From Candidatus Avanaerovorax faecigallinarum (lineage in GTDB: Bacteria > Bacillota > Clostridia > Peptostreptococcales > Anaerovoracaceae), in NCBI GenBank assembly GCA_019113145.1, contig DXHZ01000085.1:1-35016 (forward strand): a DNA stretch of 35,016 nt, given 5' to 3'. Below are positions 8,300 to 15,315 of this stretch, piece after piece. The translations under genes were made by a program, and so were the position numbers. The notes beneath the pieces were generated by a model. That model saw only the letters and a program-made list of their open reading frames with translations, made no database searches and was not told the origin of the DNA. Each line of letters begins with the position of its first letter. Positions within the stretch are counted from its first letter, which is position 1.

Positions 8300-8616
8300 C
8301 AGACACGGGTCATTCACTTCTTCTAATAGGAGCCATGGCTCTCTGCACAATGTTTCTCCGCTTTCTGCCTTTTATGATGTTCTCAAAGGGAACGCCGAAG
8401 GTGATTCTCTATCTGGGGGACGTGCTGCCAAACGCCATAATCGCCATGCTGGTGGTCTACTGCCTTCGGAACACGGACTTTACCGGGCTTACCCACGGAA
8501 TCCCTGAGATTGTCGCGGTTCTTTCCGTCGTCGCAGTTCACAAGTGGCGGCACAACATGATACTTTCCATTCTCACGGGAACGGTTATCTATATGATTTT
8601 AATTCGGGTTATGTAA
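8296..8616 (+). CDS. azlD: AzlD family branched-chain amino acid exporter, small subunit
   Basis: A 106-residue protein with three to four hydrophobic helices. It has the AzlD pattern: MALCTMFLRFLPFMMF, then YLGDVLPNAIIAMLVVYCL, and AVLSVVAVHKWRHNMILSIL with a tail of ATGTVIYMILIRVM type. Its ATG overlaps the azlC stop (ATGA), so the two subunits are probably translationally coupled. Its partner in the exporter complex is the AzlC protein just upstream. Confidence 0.9.
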   Translation: MTDTGHSLLLIGAMALCTMFLRFLPFMMFSKGTPKVILYLGDVLPNAIIAMLVVYCLRNTDFTGLTHGIPEIVAVLSVVAVHKWRHNMILSILTGTVIYMILIRVM

Positions 8617-8633
8617 AAGAGGAGATGAGAAAA

Positions 8634-8921
8634 ATGCTTTATCTGCACGTTTATTACACTGCGAAGAACGGTAATGACTTAATGAATTTTCTACGCGAGG
8701 CGGAGGAAGCCGGAATCGTCAGCAAAACGAGGAAGGAGAAGGGCTGCCTTCAGTACGGGTATTTCATCTCGGCAGAAAACGACAGAGAGATGGTCCTCCT
8801 GGAAAAGTGGGAGACCGCAGAAGACCAGAAGGCGCACGGGACGCAGGAGCATTTCAGAATGCTGGGAGAGATAAAGAACAGGTACGGTCTTGAGACCAGA
8901 ATCGAGAAAATCGAGAAGTAA
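8634..8921 (+). CDS. ABM-domain protein, putative quinol monooxygenase
   Basis: A 95-residue protein with the antibiotic biosynthesis monooxygenase (ABM, YgiN-like) fold: YLHVYYTAKNG at the start, KEKGCLQYGYFISAEN in the middle, MVLLEKWETAEDQKAH, then EHFRMLGEI. Such small dimers oxidise quinols or act as cofactor-free monooxygenases; the substrate here is unknown. I chose ATG 8634 because GGAG (8621-8624) is 9 nt upstream, whereas ATG 8625 directly abuts that site. It is the last gene of the 258-8921 block and converges on proC. Confidence 0.82.
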   Translation: MLYLHVYYTAKNGNDLMNFLREAEEAGIVSKTRKEKGCLQYGYFISAENDREMVLLEKWETAEDQKAHGTQEHFRMLGEIKNRYGLETRIEKIEK

Positions 8922-8932
8922 CGGCAGGCGTC

Positions 8933-9122
8933 GTTTTGACAAAATGGTCTGCTGAAGAAAATCGGTCAAGGCGAAATTTGCCATTCTAAGTGAAATAATA
9001 AATCAAGGTCAAGGAAAAGCGCCACGTCTTCGGCAATTTCCTTGACCTTTTGTTTAAAATGTATTCTTTCTGGCAAATTTCGCCTTGACAAAGGGCATCG
9101 AATCAAAGGCTTTTGTCAAAAC
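8933..9122. repeat. Nested-palindrome repeat, copy 1 (best preserved)
   Basis: A 190-bp element with three concentric perfect inverted repeats. The outer arms are GTTTTGACAAAA (8933-8944) and TTTTGTCAAAAC (9111-9122). The middle arms are 19 bp, GTCAAGGCGAAATTTGCCA (8965-8983) and its exact complement at 9071-9089. The inner arms are AAGGTCAAGGAAA (9005-9017) and TTTCCTTGACCTT (9037-9049). The spacers between arms are not conserved with the other copies. It fills the gap between two convergent genes (ABM and proC). No clear target-site duplication flanks it. Confidence 0.9.
9005..9054. terminator. Inner hairpin of repeat copy 1, likely bidirectional terminator
   Basis: The 13-bp inner stem is followed by TTTTGTTT on the plus strand and, read from the other side, by GATTTATTATTT. 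It could end transcription from both the ABM gene and proC. The same stem and T-rich edges occur in the other two copies. Function is inferred from structure and location only. Confidence 0.5.
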
Positions 9123-9150
9123 AGAGATAATACCGTCGTAAAAGTACGGC

Positions 9151-9960
9151 TTAAAGCTTTCCGTTGACTTTATTCTCTATCTGATCGACAGCGTCTATCA
9201 CGGCGAATCTGAAGCCGTTCTTTTCCAGCGCGGAAACTCCCACTATCGTGGTTCCTGACGGCGAGCACACGGCATCCTTCATCTGACCGGGATGATCTCC
9301 CGAAGCCAGGGCCATTTTACCGGTACCGGCCAGCATCTGGGCTATGAGCCTGTACGCAACAGGCCGCGTCAGGCCGTGTTTGCAGGCGGCGTCTCCGAGG
9401 GCCTCCATGAACATGGAAACGAAGGCGGGAGAGCAGCCTGCAACGACTCCTGCAATGCCCATGTGGTCTCTGTCCAGCCACATGAATGTTCCCAGATTTT
9501 CTAAAAGCTCCTGAACGAAGACTTTCTCGTCGTCCGTCAGGGTGTTGTCTTCCTCGCAGATGAATATTCCCTCGCATACCGAGACGGGGGTGTTCGGCGC
9601 CGTTGCAACGCAGTGAGATTCCGGAAGGATTTCCGAAAGGGTGTCGCAGTAGGTGTTGGTTGCAAGAGAAATGACCACCTTGCCTTTCAATGCATCCTTT
9701 ACGGGGGTCATTACATCCTTTACCATGTAGGGTTTAACTCCTATGAAAACCACATCGCATGCCCGGCAGACCTCCTCTGCATTTTTGCAGGCGTGAATGC
9801 CCTGGGCTTCTGCCCTGGATTTAAGCCTGTCATAGTTCCTGGCGCAGGCGTAAATCTGCTCCGGTTTTACTGCGCCTGAGAGCATAAGGCCTATTCCTGT
9901 AGCTCCCGCCATGTTGCCGTAACCGATGAATCCAATCTTTACCGTACCAATGTCAAGCAT
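9151..9960 (-). CDS. proC: Pyrroline-5-carboxylate reductase (ProC)
   Basis: ProC reduces pyrroline-5-carboxylate to proline with NAD(P)H. The 269-residue protein starts with the dinucleotide-binding motif IGFIGYGNMAGATGIGLM. It has VFIGVKPYMVKDVM (near 70), ATAPNTPVSVCEGIF (near 115), and the C-terminal signature GQMKDAVCSPSGTTIVGVSALE (about 220-245) with its conserved PSGTT. The ATG at 9960 has GGAAGG 8 nt upstream. It lies 21 nt behind the aminopeptidase P gene, so proline released by that enzyme and proline synthesis share one transcript. It ends at repeat copy 1. Confidence 0.94.
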   Translation of the reverse strand: MLDIGTVKIGFIGYGNMAGATGIGLMLSGAVKPEQIYACARNYDRLKSRAEAQGIHACKNAEEVCRACDVVFIGVKPYMVKDVMTPVKDALKGKVVISLATNTYCDTLSEILPESHCVATAPNTPVSVCEGIFICEEDNTLTDDEKVFVQELLENLGTFMWLDRDHMGIAGVVAGCSPAFVSMFMEALGDAACKHGLTRPVAYRLIAQMLAGTGKMALASGDHPGQMKDAVCSPSGTTIVGVSALEKNGFRFAVIDAVDQIENKVNGKL

Positions 9961-9981
9961 TACAATTACCTTCCTTTTCCA

Positions 9982-11730
9982 CTACATCTCTGCAGTGGCT
10001 TCCTTAAGCCAGCTGCGCACTTCCCCGTCAACCATAGGGCCGATTTTGTCGTAGACCGTCTTATGGTACGAGTTCAGCCATTCAAGCTCTTCCTCTGTCA
10101 GCATGGACACGTCTATTCCGTCTCTGTCGAAAGGACAGTAGGTTATAGTTTCGAAAGCCAGCATGCCGTCCGGCTTCTTCACGCAGAGTATTTCGTTTTC
10201 GTGACGTATGCCGAACTCTCCCTCTATATATACGCCCGGCTCGTCGGAAGTTATCATTCCCGGTTCTATGACCGTCGTTCCGCGGGAGCTTATGCTGTTA
10301 GGACCTTCATGGACGCTGAGAAGGTGTCCCACGCCATGCCCAGTTCCGTGGTTGAAATCGAGACCCTCAGCTTTAAGAGGTTTTCTGCAGAGGGTATCCA
10401 GCGCCACGCCGTCGGTATCCGGCTTGAATTCAGCCATGGCAAGGTCGATGTGGCTTCTTAGAACCAGGGTAAAGTATTTCTTCATCTTATCCGTTATGGG
10501 GCCCATGACGAAGGTTCTGGTTATGTCCGTAGTGCCGTCCTCGTACTGGCCGCCCGAGTCAACCAGCAGAAAACCCTCCGGTTTAATCTCGGATTCACTT
10601 CCCGCCTTCGCCGAATAGTGGCAGAGGGCGGCGTTAGGGCCGTAGCCGGAAATGGTGGTGAAGCTGAGATCTTTGAAGCCCTTTCTCGCTTTCCGGCAGC
10701 CCTCGAGGTAGTCGGAAGCGGTGATTTCGGTCTGAGGGCCTTCGTTTAACGCCTTTGTCTTAAGCCAGTACATGAAGTTCACCATGGCCGCGCCGTCCTC
10801 AAGATGGGCGTGAAGGGTGCTTTCAATCTCCGTATGGTTTTTCACAGCCTTGAGAATTTCCGCAGGGGATTTTTCGTCTATGACACTTACGCCGGGATCC
10901 AGGCTCTTTATGAGGGCGTAGGATGCATCGTTGCAGTTTGTGAGAAGAGATTTTCCTGCAGGAATCTCCTTGACGTCCTCGTAGATTTTAAAATAGTCCT
11001 TTACCTGTACGCCGTCGGAAACCGGGGCGTCCGCTATGGCGTCTTTGAAAACATAGAGGTTTACGCCGTCCGGAGCAACCAGAGTAAAGGAAAAGAATAC
11101 GGGGGTGTTTTCAACGTCGTTCCCTCTCATATTGAAGAGCCACGCCGTTTCCTCAAGCTTTGTGATGAGGTAATAATCGGCGTTTTTTTCGGACAAAATC
11201 TGCCGGATCTCTGAAAGCTTTTCTTCAAATGTCTTTCCCGTAACGGAAAGGGGAAGAGTGTATATGGCTGCGCCTTTAAGGGCGGGCCTTTCCTTCCAGA
11301 CTTCATCTGCAAGGTCAGTGTCGTAGACGATTCTGCCGCCTTTGTCCGCCATTATCTTTTCATATCCTGCGCCGAGGGTGTCGCTTACGACTCTTCCGTC
11401 AAAGGCAAGAGTCTGCCCCTCCGCCATGTTTTCTTTCAGAAACTCCTCGATGGTCGGAACTCCCGGCTCGTTCATCCTCATGAGGGTGACTCCTGAGCCT
11501 GCAAGCTCTTTAGCGGCCTGAATGAAGTATCTGCCGTCTGTCCAGAGGTATGCGCCGCCTTCGGTAACGAGAAGGGTTCCCGCGGAACCGGTGAATCCCG
11601 AAACGTATCTGCGGAATTTGAAATAGTCGTTTACGTATTCCGAACCGTGAAAATCGGTGGTTGGAATGATGCAGGCGTCGATACCGCGATTTTTCATCGC
11701 TTTTCTGAGGTCTGTAAGTTCCTGTCGCAT
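9982..11730 (-). CDS. Aminopeptidase P family protein (Xaa-Pro aminopeptidase, M24B)
   Basis: A 582-residue cytoplasmic metallopeptidase of the long, three-domain type. Two creatinase-like N-terminal domains (beginning near DACIIPTTDFHGSEYVNDYF) precede the M24 catalytic domain. The metal ligands are visible: LLVDSGGQYEDGTTDITR (two Asp), GTGHGVGHLLSVHEGP (His), TSDEPGVYIEG (Glu) and GIRHENEILCV (Glu). It should remove N-terminal residues in front of proline. AAGGAGG lies just upstream of the ATG. It follows the Gx transporter gene by 23 nt and precedes proC by 21 nt. Confidence 0.93.
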   Translation of the reverse strand: MRQELTDLRKAMKNRGIDACIIPTTDFHGSEYVNDYFKFRRYVSGFTGSAGTLLVTEGGAYLWTDGRYFIQAAKELAGSGVTLMRMNEPGVPTIEEFLKENMAEGQTLAFDGRVVSDTLGAGYEKIMADKGGRIVYDTDLADEVWKERPALKGAAIYTLPLSVTGKTFEEKLSEIRQILSEKNADYYLITKLEETAWLFNMRGNDVENTPVFFSFTLVAPDGVNLYVFKDAIADAPVSDGVQVKDYFKIYEDVKEIPAGKSLLTNCNDASYALIKSLDPGVSVIDEKSPAEILKAVKNHTEIESTLHAHLEDGAAMVNFMYWLKTKALNEGPQTEITASDYLEGCRKARKGFKDLSFTTISGYGPNAALCHYSAKAGSESEIKPEGFLLVDSGGQYEDGTTDITRTFVMGPITDKMKKYFTLVLRSHIDLAMAEFKPDTDGVALDTLCRKPLKAEGLDFNHGTGHGVGHLLSVHEGPNSISSRGTTVIEPGMITSDEPGVYIEGEFGIRHENEILCVKKPDGMLAFETITYCPFDRDGIDVSMLTEEELEWLNSYHKTVYDKIGPMVDGEVRSWLKEATAEM

Positions 11731-11753
11731 GATTGAATAATCCTCCTTGAAAG

Positions 11754-12266
11754 CTATTTTGCGAATACATCCTTCGGTACCCGTCCGTTTACGACAGAGG
11801 CGGTTATTCCTATGAGAATACCCGCCGCAATGCCGGAAAACATGAGCACCGGAAGATATACGAACATCTTCAGATTCGAGACGAGGGCCGAAGCCACCAG
11901 AAGCTGTCCCATGTTATGCGCCACGCCTCCCGCCATGGAAACTCCCGCCATGGAAAAGAGGCCGGTTCTCTTTAAGAGCCACATAACCGTAAGGCTGACG
12001 ACACCCCCCGCCAGAGAGTACAGCGCGCCGAAGAGGCCGTTAAACAGAAGTCCCGCCACGAGGATACGGATAACGTTAATTCCCATGGCGTACCGGAAGT
12101 TCATATTGTAGAGTGCCAGGATAACCACCAGATTGGCGATTCCCAGCTTGACTCCCGGTATTCCCGTGGACAGTGGAAGTATGGCTTCGATGTAGGAGAA
12201 GATAAGAGCGAGAGCCGCAAACATGGCGCTTACGGCGATTCGCCCCGTTCTGCTATGCCACTGCAT
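11754..12266 (-). CDS. Gx transporter family protein (Hpre_diP_synt_I-like)
   Basis: A 170-residue, strongly hydrophobic protein with about five helices. It has MFAALALIFSYIEAILPL, GIPGVKLGIANLVVILALY and the glycine-rich SMAGVSMAGGVAHNMGQLLV that define the family once named heptaprenyl diphosphate synthase component I. These proteins resemble ECF S components and are often encoded beside NusG-II and ApbE genes, as here. I chose the ATG at 12266, 8 nt behind GGAGGG (complement of 12275-12280), over the TTG at 12290. It overlaps the end of the NusG-II gene by 14 nt. The substrate is unknown. Confidence 0.85.
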   Translation of the reverse strand: MQWHSRTGRIAVSAMFAALALIFSYIEAILPLSTGIPGVKLGIANLVVILALYNMNFRYAMGINVIRILVAGLLFNGLFGALYSLAGGVVSLTVMWLLKRTGLFSMAGVSMAGGVAHNMGQLLVASALVSNLKMFVYLPVLMFSGIAAGILIGITASVVNGRVPKDVFAK

Positions 12267-12621
12267 CGTATCCGCCCTCCCCTCCTTCAATCTCCACCAT
12301 GACCCGGTTAGGCAGGCAGACTATGCTTTCGTTAGTTTCCGATATGGCTCCGGTCTCCACGCAGACCTGGTTTTTACAGGTCGAATATGTCATTTGCGCA
12401 GAGCCGTCTTTTATGGTAATCTTATTTGTGTGGCCGTCTCTTTCAACGGTGATTTCCTGATCGTCCGAAAGAGAGTATGTGCCGTAGATTTCGCCGTCCA
12501 CGGTTATTACAGCCTTTGCGCCGCGGGAGGCGGAAAGGACGCTGACCGCAGACAGTGCGATTCCGATGAGAATGAGAATCGCCAGAAGGACGAAATCAGC
12601 TTTTTTAAACATGTTTTTCAT
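12253..12621 (-). CDS. NusG domain II-containing protein, membrane-anchored
   Basis: A 122-residue protein with a short basic start (MKNMFKKADF), one transmembrane helix (about 10-28) and an extracytoplasmic NusG-II beta domain: AVITVDGEIYGTYSL, ITIKDGSAQMTYSTCKNQVCVETG and CLPNRVMVEI. The two-cysteine STCKNQVC segment and the NRVMVEI end are typical of the stand-alone family; it is not the transcription factor NusG. Start at 12621 is set by AGGAG 5 nt upstream. It begins only 25 bp from the divergent apbE start and heads the minus-strand operon. Confidence 0.88.
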   Translation of the reverse strand: MKNMFKKADFVLLAILILIGIALSAVSVLSASRGAKAVITVDGEIYGTYSLSDDQEITVERDGHTNKITIKDGSAQMTYSTCKNQVCVETGAISETNESIVCLPNRVMVEIEGGEGGYDAVA

Positions 12622-12646
12622 CAGAACTCCTGAAAAAGAGGTATAT

Positions 12647-13678
12647 ATGAAGAGATTGATTTCCTTAATAAGCGTTTTCACACTGGTGACAGGTCTTATT
12701 ATAGCACAGACCGGCTGCAGCGGAAAGACCGTATCGGCCGTGTCTAAGACGGGCTACTACTTCGACACTGTCTGCCAGATAGACATATACGACATGGAGG
12801 ATATGAGCGAGGAAGCGGCAGGAGAGCTGATAGATGAAGCTTTTGACCTGTGCGACGAGTTCGACTCCCTTCTCAGCAGGACAAAGCCGGGCTCCGACGT
12901 ATACAGGGTGAACAACGCGGGCGGAGAGCCTGTAGAGTGCGACGGGCGCACCGTCGAAGTCATAAAAAAGGGCATAGAATACGGCGAGCTCTCTGACGGG
13001 AAGTTCGACATAACCATGGGACGTTTAAGCGACCTCTGGCAGTTCGATTCTGTAGAGCCGGTGCTTCCTTCGGAAGGCGAGATCGAAGAAGCCGTTAAAA
13101 CCGTGGACTACACCGGCGTTGAGGTGGACGGAAACACTGTGACTTTGAAAAATCCGGAGGCGCACCTGGATCTTGGAGGAATCGCCAAGGGCTACATAGC
13201 CGATAAAGTCAGCGAGTTTCTGCGTTCCGAAGGGGTAACGTCCGCCATAGTGAACCTTGGCGGAAACATAGAGGTTATAGGATATAAAGGCGACGACGAA
13301 GAAACGCCGTTTAACATAGGAATAAAGAAGCCTTACGGGGACGAGGGCGAGATAGTGGGCTCGGTGAAGCTCCACGACGCTACCATAGTTACGTCGGGAA
13401 TATACGAGAGATTTCACGAGATAGACGGGAAGAAGTACCACCACATTCTCGACAGGAACACGGGATATCCGGCAGAGACGGACGTTGACAGCGTGAGCAT
13501 AGTGTCTGCTGCGGGAAGATCCGTGGATTGCGACGGCCTCTCCACCATCTGCCTGATTTTAGGAGTGGACAAAGGCCTTGAGTTCATAGAATCCATGGAC
13601 GGCGTGGAGGCGGTTTTCGTCGATTCAAAGGGAGAAATCCATCTGAGCTCAGGACTTGAAGGCTTTGAAGAAGCTTAA
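12647..13678 (+). CDS. apbE: FAD:protein FMN transferase, lipoprotein (ApbE)
   Basis: ApbE attaches FMN covalently to Thr/Ser of target flavoproteins outside the membrane, with FAD as donor. The 343-residue precursor has a lipoprotein-type signal (MKRLISLISV, hydrophobic core, then IAQTGC, Cys24; the residue three before Cys is Gln, which is unusual). Family motifs are FDTVCQIDIYD, LGGIAKGYIADKV (near 180), AIVNLGGNI, and HHILDRNTGYPAETDV (near 265) with the Mg/FAD site. The start at 12647 follows AAGAGG by 5 nt. No FMN-binding-domain target or Rnf/Nqr gene lies in this window. Confidence 0.93.
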   Translation: MKRLISLISVFTLVTGLIIAQTGCSGKTVSAVSKTGYYFDTVCQIDIYDMEDMSEEAAGELIDEAFDLCDEFDSLLSRTKPGSDVYRVNNAGGEPVECDGRTVEVIKKGIEYGELSDGKFDITMGRLSDLWQFDSVEPVLPSEGEIEEAVKTVDYTGVEVDGNTVTLKNPEAHLDLGGIAKGYIADKVSEFLRSEGVTSAIVNLGGNIEVIGYKGDDEETPFNIGIKKPYGDEGEIVGSVKLHDATIVTSGIYERFHEIDGKKYHHILDRNTGYPAETDVDSVSIVSAAGRSVDCDGLSTICLILGVDKGLEFIESMDGVEAVFVDSKGEIHLSSGLEGFEEA

Positions 13679-13700
13679 AAATATAAAGGAGGATAATAAA

Positions 13701-15038
13701 ATGCAGTCAGTAATCACCGGTGAAATGCTGCAGGGCTTTGAGGAAAAATTCGAGAAAGACCCTGTAAACAGAGTGGCTATGAACGCCGCAGTAAAAAACG
13801 GCATCAACGCGAGCGCCGACAATTTCCTGGCAAGAAGGGACACCAGACATGATTTTTCCGTGAAAGTGGAAACGGGGGAAATAACGGACCAGAAATCCTC
13901 CGGCAGGTGCTGGATGTTCGCAGCCCTTAACGTTATGCGCCTTGAGGTAATGAAGAAGCTGAACCTTAAGACCTGCGAGCTGAGCCAGAGCTATTCCCTC
14001 TTCTGGGACAAGCTTGAAAAGACGAACTACTTTCTGGAGAGCATTATCGAGACGGCTGACGAGCCTCTTGACGGAAGACTGGTTCATCACCTTCTGACGG
14101 ACCCTCTCTGCGACGGCGGTCAGTGGGATATGTTCGCCAATATAGTGGAAAAGTACGGCGTAGTGCCAAAGGATGCAATGCCTGAATCCGCAAGTTCGTC
14201 GGCTACGGCTGAGATGAATAAATACCTGACCTGCAAGCTGAGAGAGTTTGCATGCACTCTAAGAGAGGCAGTAAAGGGCGGCGCTTCCGAGGACGACCTG
14301 GCATCCATGAAGGAGGAAATGCTTTCCACCGTATACAGAATGCTTTGCATATGCCTCGGAACACCTCCGAAGAAATTCACATATGAGACGAGAGATAAGG
14401 ACGATAAATTCGTAAGAGTTGCCGACATCACCCCGCAGGATTTCTATAAGGAGTATGTGGGACTTGATATGGACGACTACGTGAGCATAATCAACGCCCC
14501 TACGGCAGACAAGCCTTACGACAGGATGTATACCGTATCATACCTCGGCAACATCAAAGGCGGCAGAGACGTGGCATATCTGAATCTTCCTGCCGAAGAG
14601 CTGAAGAGAATGGCCATCGCCCAAATGAAGGACGGAAACGCAGTCTGGTTCGGAAGCGATGTGGGACAGTCGAGCTCTAAAGACGGAGGCCTTATGGATC
14701 TCGACGTTCACGACGTGGAGGATCTTTTCAGCACGGAGTTTACGATGGATAAGGCTCAGCGCCTCGATTACGGCGAAAGCCTCATGACCCACGCAATGGT
14801 GCTTACCGGAGTAAATCTGGACGAAGATGGAAAGCCGAACCGCTGGAGAGTTGAAAACAGCTGGGGCAAAGACGCCGGAAAAGACGGCTACTACGTAATG
14901 ACGGACCGCTGGTTCGACGAATACACCTATCAGGTTGTCGTAAACAAGAAATATCTTACCGATGACCAGAGAAAGCTCCTGGAGACGGAGCCTGTAGCGC
15001 TGAAGCCGTGGGACCCGATGGGAAGCCTGGCAGGGTAG
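13701..15038 (+). CDS. pepC: Aminopeptidase C (bleomycin hydrolase family, peptidase C1B)
   Basis: A 445-residue cytoplasmic cysteine aminopeptidase. The active site is visible as QKSSGRCWMFAALN with Cys70, THAMVLTGV with His364, and RVENSWGKDAGKDGYYVM with Asn386. Length and the C-terminal arm fit the PepC/bleomycin hydrolase family, which forms hexameric barrels. The ATG at 13701 has AAAGGAGG 8 nt upstream; an earlier in-frame start would read from inside apbE. It follows apbE by 22 nt and ends at a convergent junction with the MocR gene. Confidence 0.95.
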   Translation: MQSVITGEMLQGFEEKFEKDPVNRVAMNAAVKNGINASADNFLARRDTRHDFSVKVETGEITDQKSSGRCWMFAALNVMRLEVMKKLNLKTCELSQSYSLFWDKLEKTNYFLESIIETADEPLDGRLVHHLLTDPLCDGGQWDMFANIVEKYGVVPKDAMPESASSSATAEMNKYLTCKLREFACTLREAVKGGASEDDLASMKEEMLSTVYRMLCICLGTPPKKFTYETRDKDDKFVRVADITPQDFYKEYVGLDMDDYVSIINAPTADKPYDRMYTVSYLGNIKGGRDVAYLNLPAEELKRMAIAQMKDGNAVWFGSDVGQSSSKDGGLMDLDVHDVEDLFSTEFTMDKAQRLDYGESLMTHAMVLTGVNLDEDGKPNRWRVENSWGKDAGKDGYYVMTDRWFDEYTYQVVVNKKYLTDDQRKLLETEPVALKPWDPMGSLAG

Positions 15039-15043
15039 AGAGG

Positions 15044-15070
15044 AGCCGGTGCGCGGAAGCCGGTGCGCGG
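15044..15070. repeat. Tandem duplication of a 13-bp GC-rich unit
   Basis: AGCCGGTGCGCGG occurs at 15044-15056 and again at 15058-15070 (14-bp period), directly behind the pepC stop. The third flank, GGAGCCCGG, is related. It lies between pepC and repeat copy 2 and has no coding role. Confidence 0.8.
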
Positions 15071-15095
15071 CGGAGCCCGGGAGCGGTGTTCTGCC

Positions 15096-15287
15096 GTTTT
15101 TGACAAAACACCGTCCGAAGTGCCGTTTGGTCAAGGCGAAAATTGACCAAACGCCGAAGTAAATAAAGCAAGGTCAAGGATTTTGGTTCCAGTTGGAGTG
15201 ATTTCCTTGACCTTATTTTATTCGGCATGTAGTTTTGTCAAATTTCGCCTTGACCTTTGCGTTAAATTTGCGTATGTTTGTCAAACG
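15096..15287. repeat. Nested-palindrome repeat, copy 2
   Basis: About 192 bp with the same architecture as copy 1. The outer arms are GTTTTTGACAAAAC (15096-15109) and GTTTGTCAAACG (15276-15287). The middle arms are GGTCAAGGCGAAAATTGAC (15129-15147) and GTCAAATTTCGCCTTGACC (15237-15255), with one mismatch in 19. The inner arms are AAGGTCAAGGA (15170-15180) and TCCTTGACCTT (15204-15214). In addition the left middle arm forms its own 11-bp hairpin, CGTTTGGTCAA/TTGACCAAACG (15124-15134/15143-15153). It lies between the convergent pepC and MocR genes. Confidence 0.88.
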
Positions 15288-15315
15288 CCCCCGATAGTGC
15301 AACTTAGTAAGGACG

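Noticed and set aside
8933-9122. Nested palindrome read as an insertion sequence or CRISPR
   Set aside because: There is no transposase frame inside it, no clear target duplication, and the arms are inverted and nested rather than regularly spaced direct repeats.
12642-12647. TATATA next to the apbE start as a -10 box for the divergent NusG-II gene
   Set aside because: No credible -35 lies at the right distance on the minus strand, and the box overlaps the apbE start codon.
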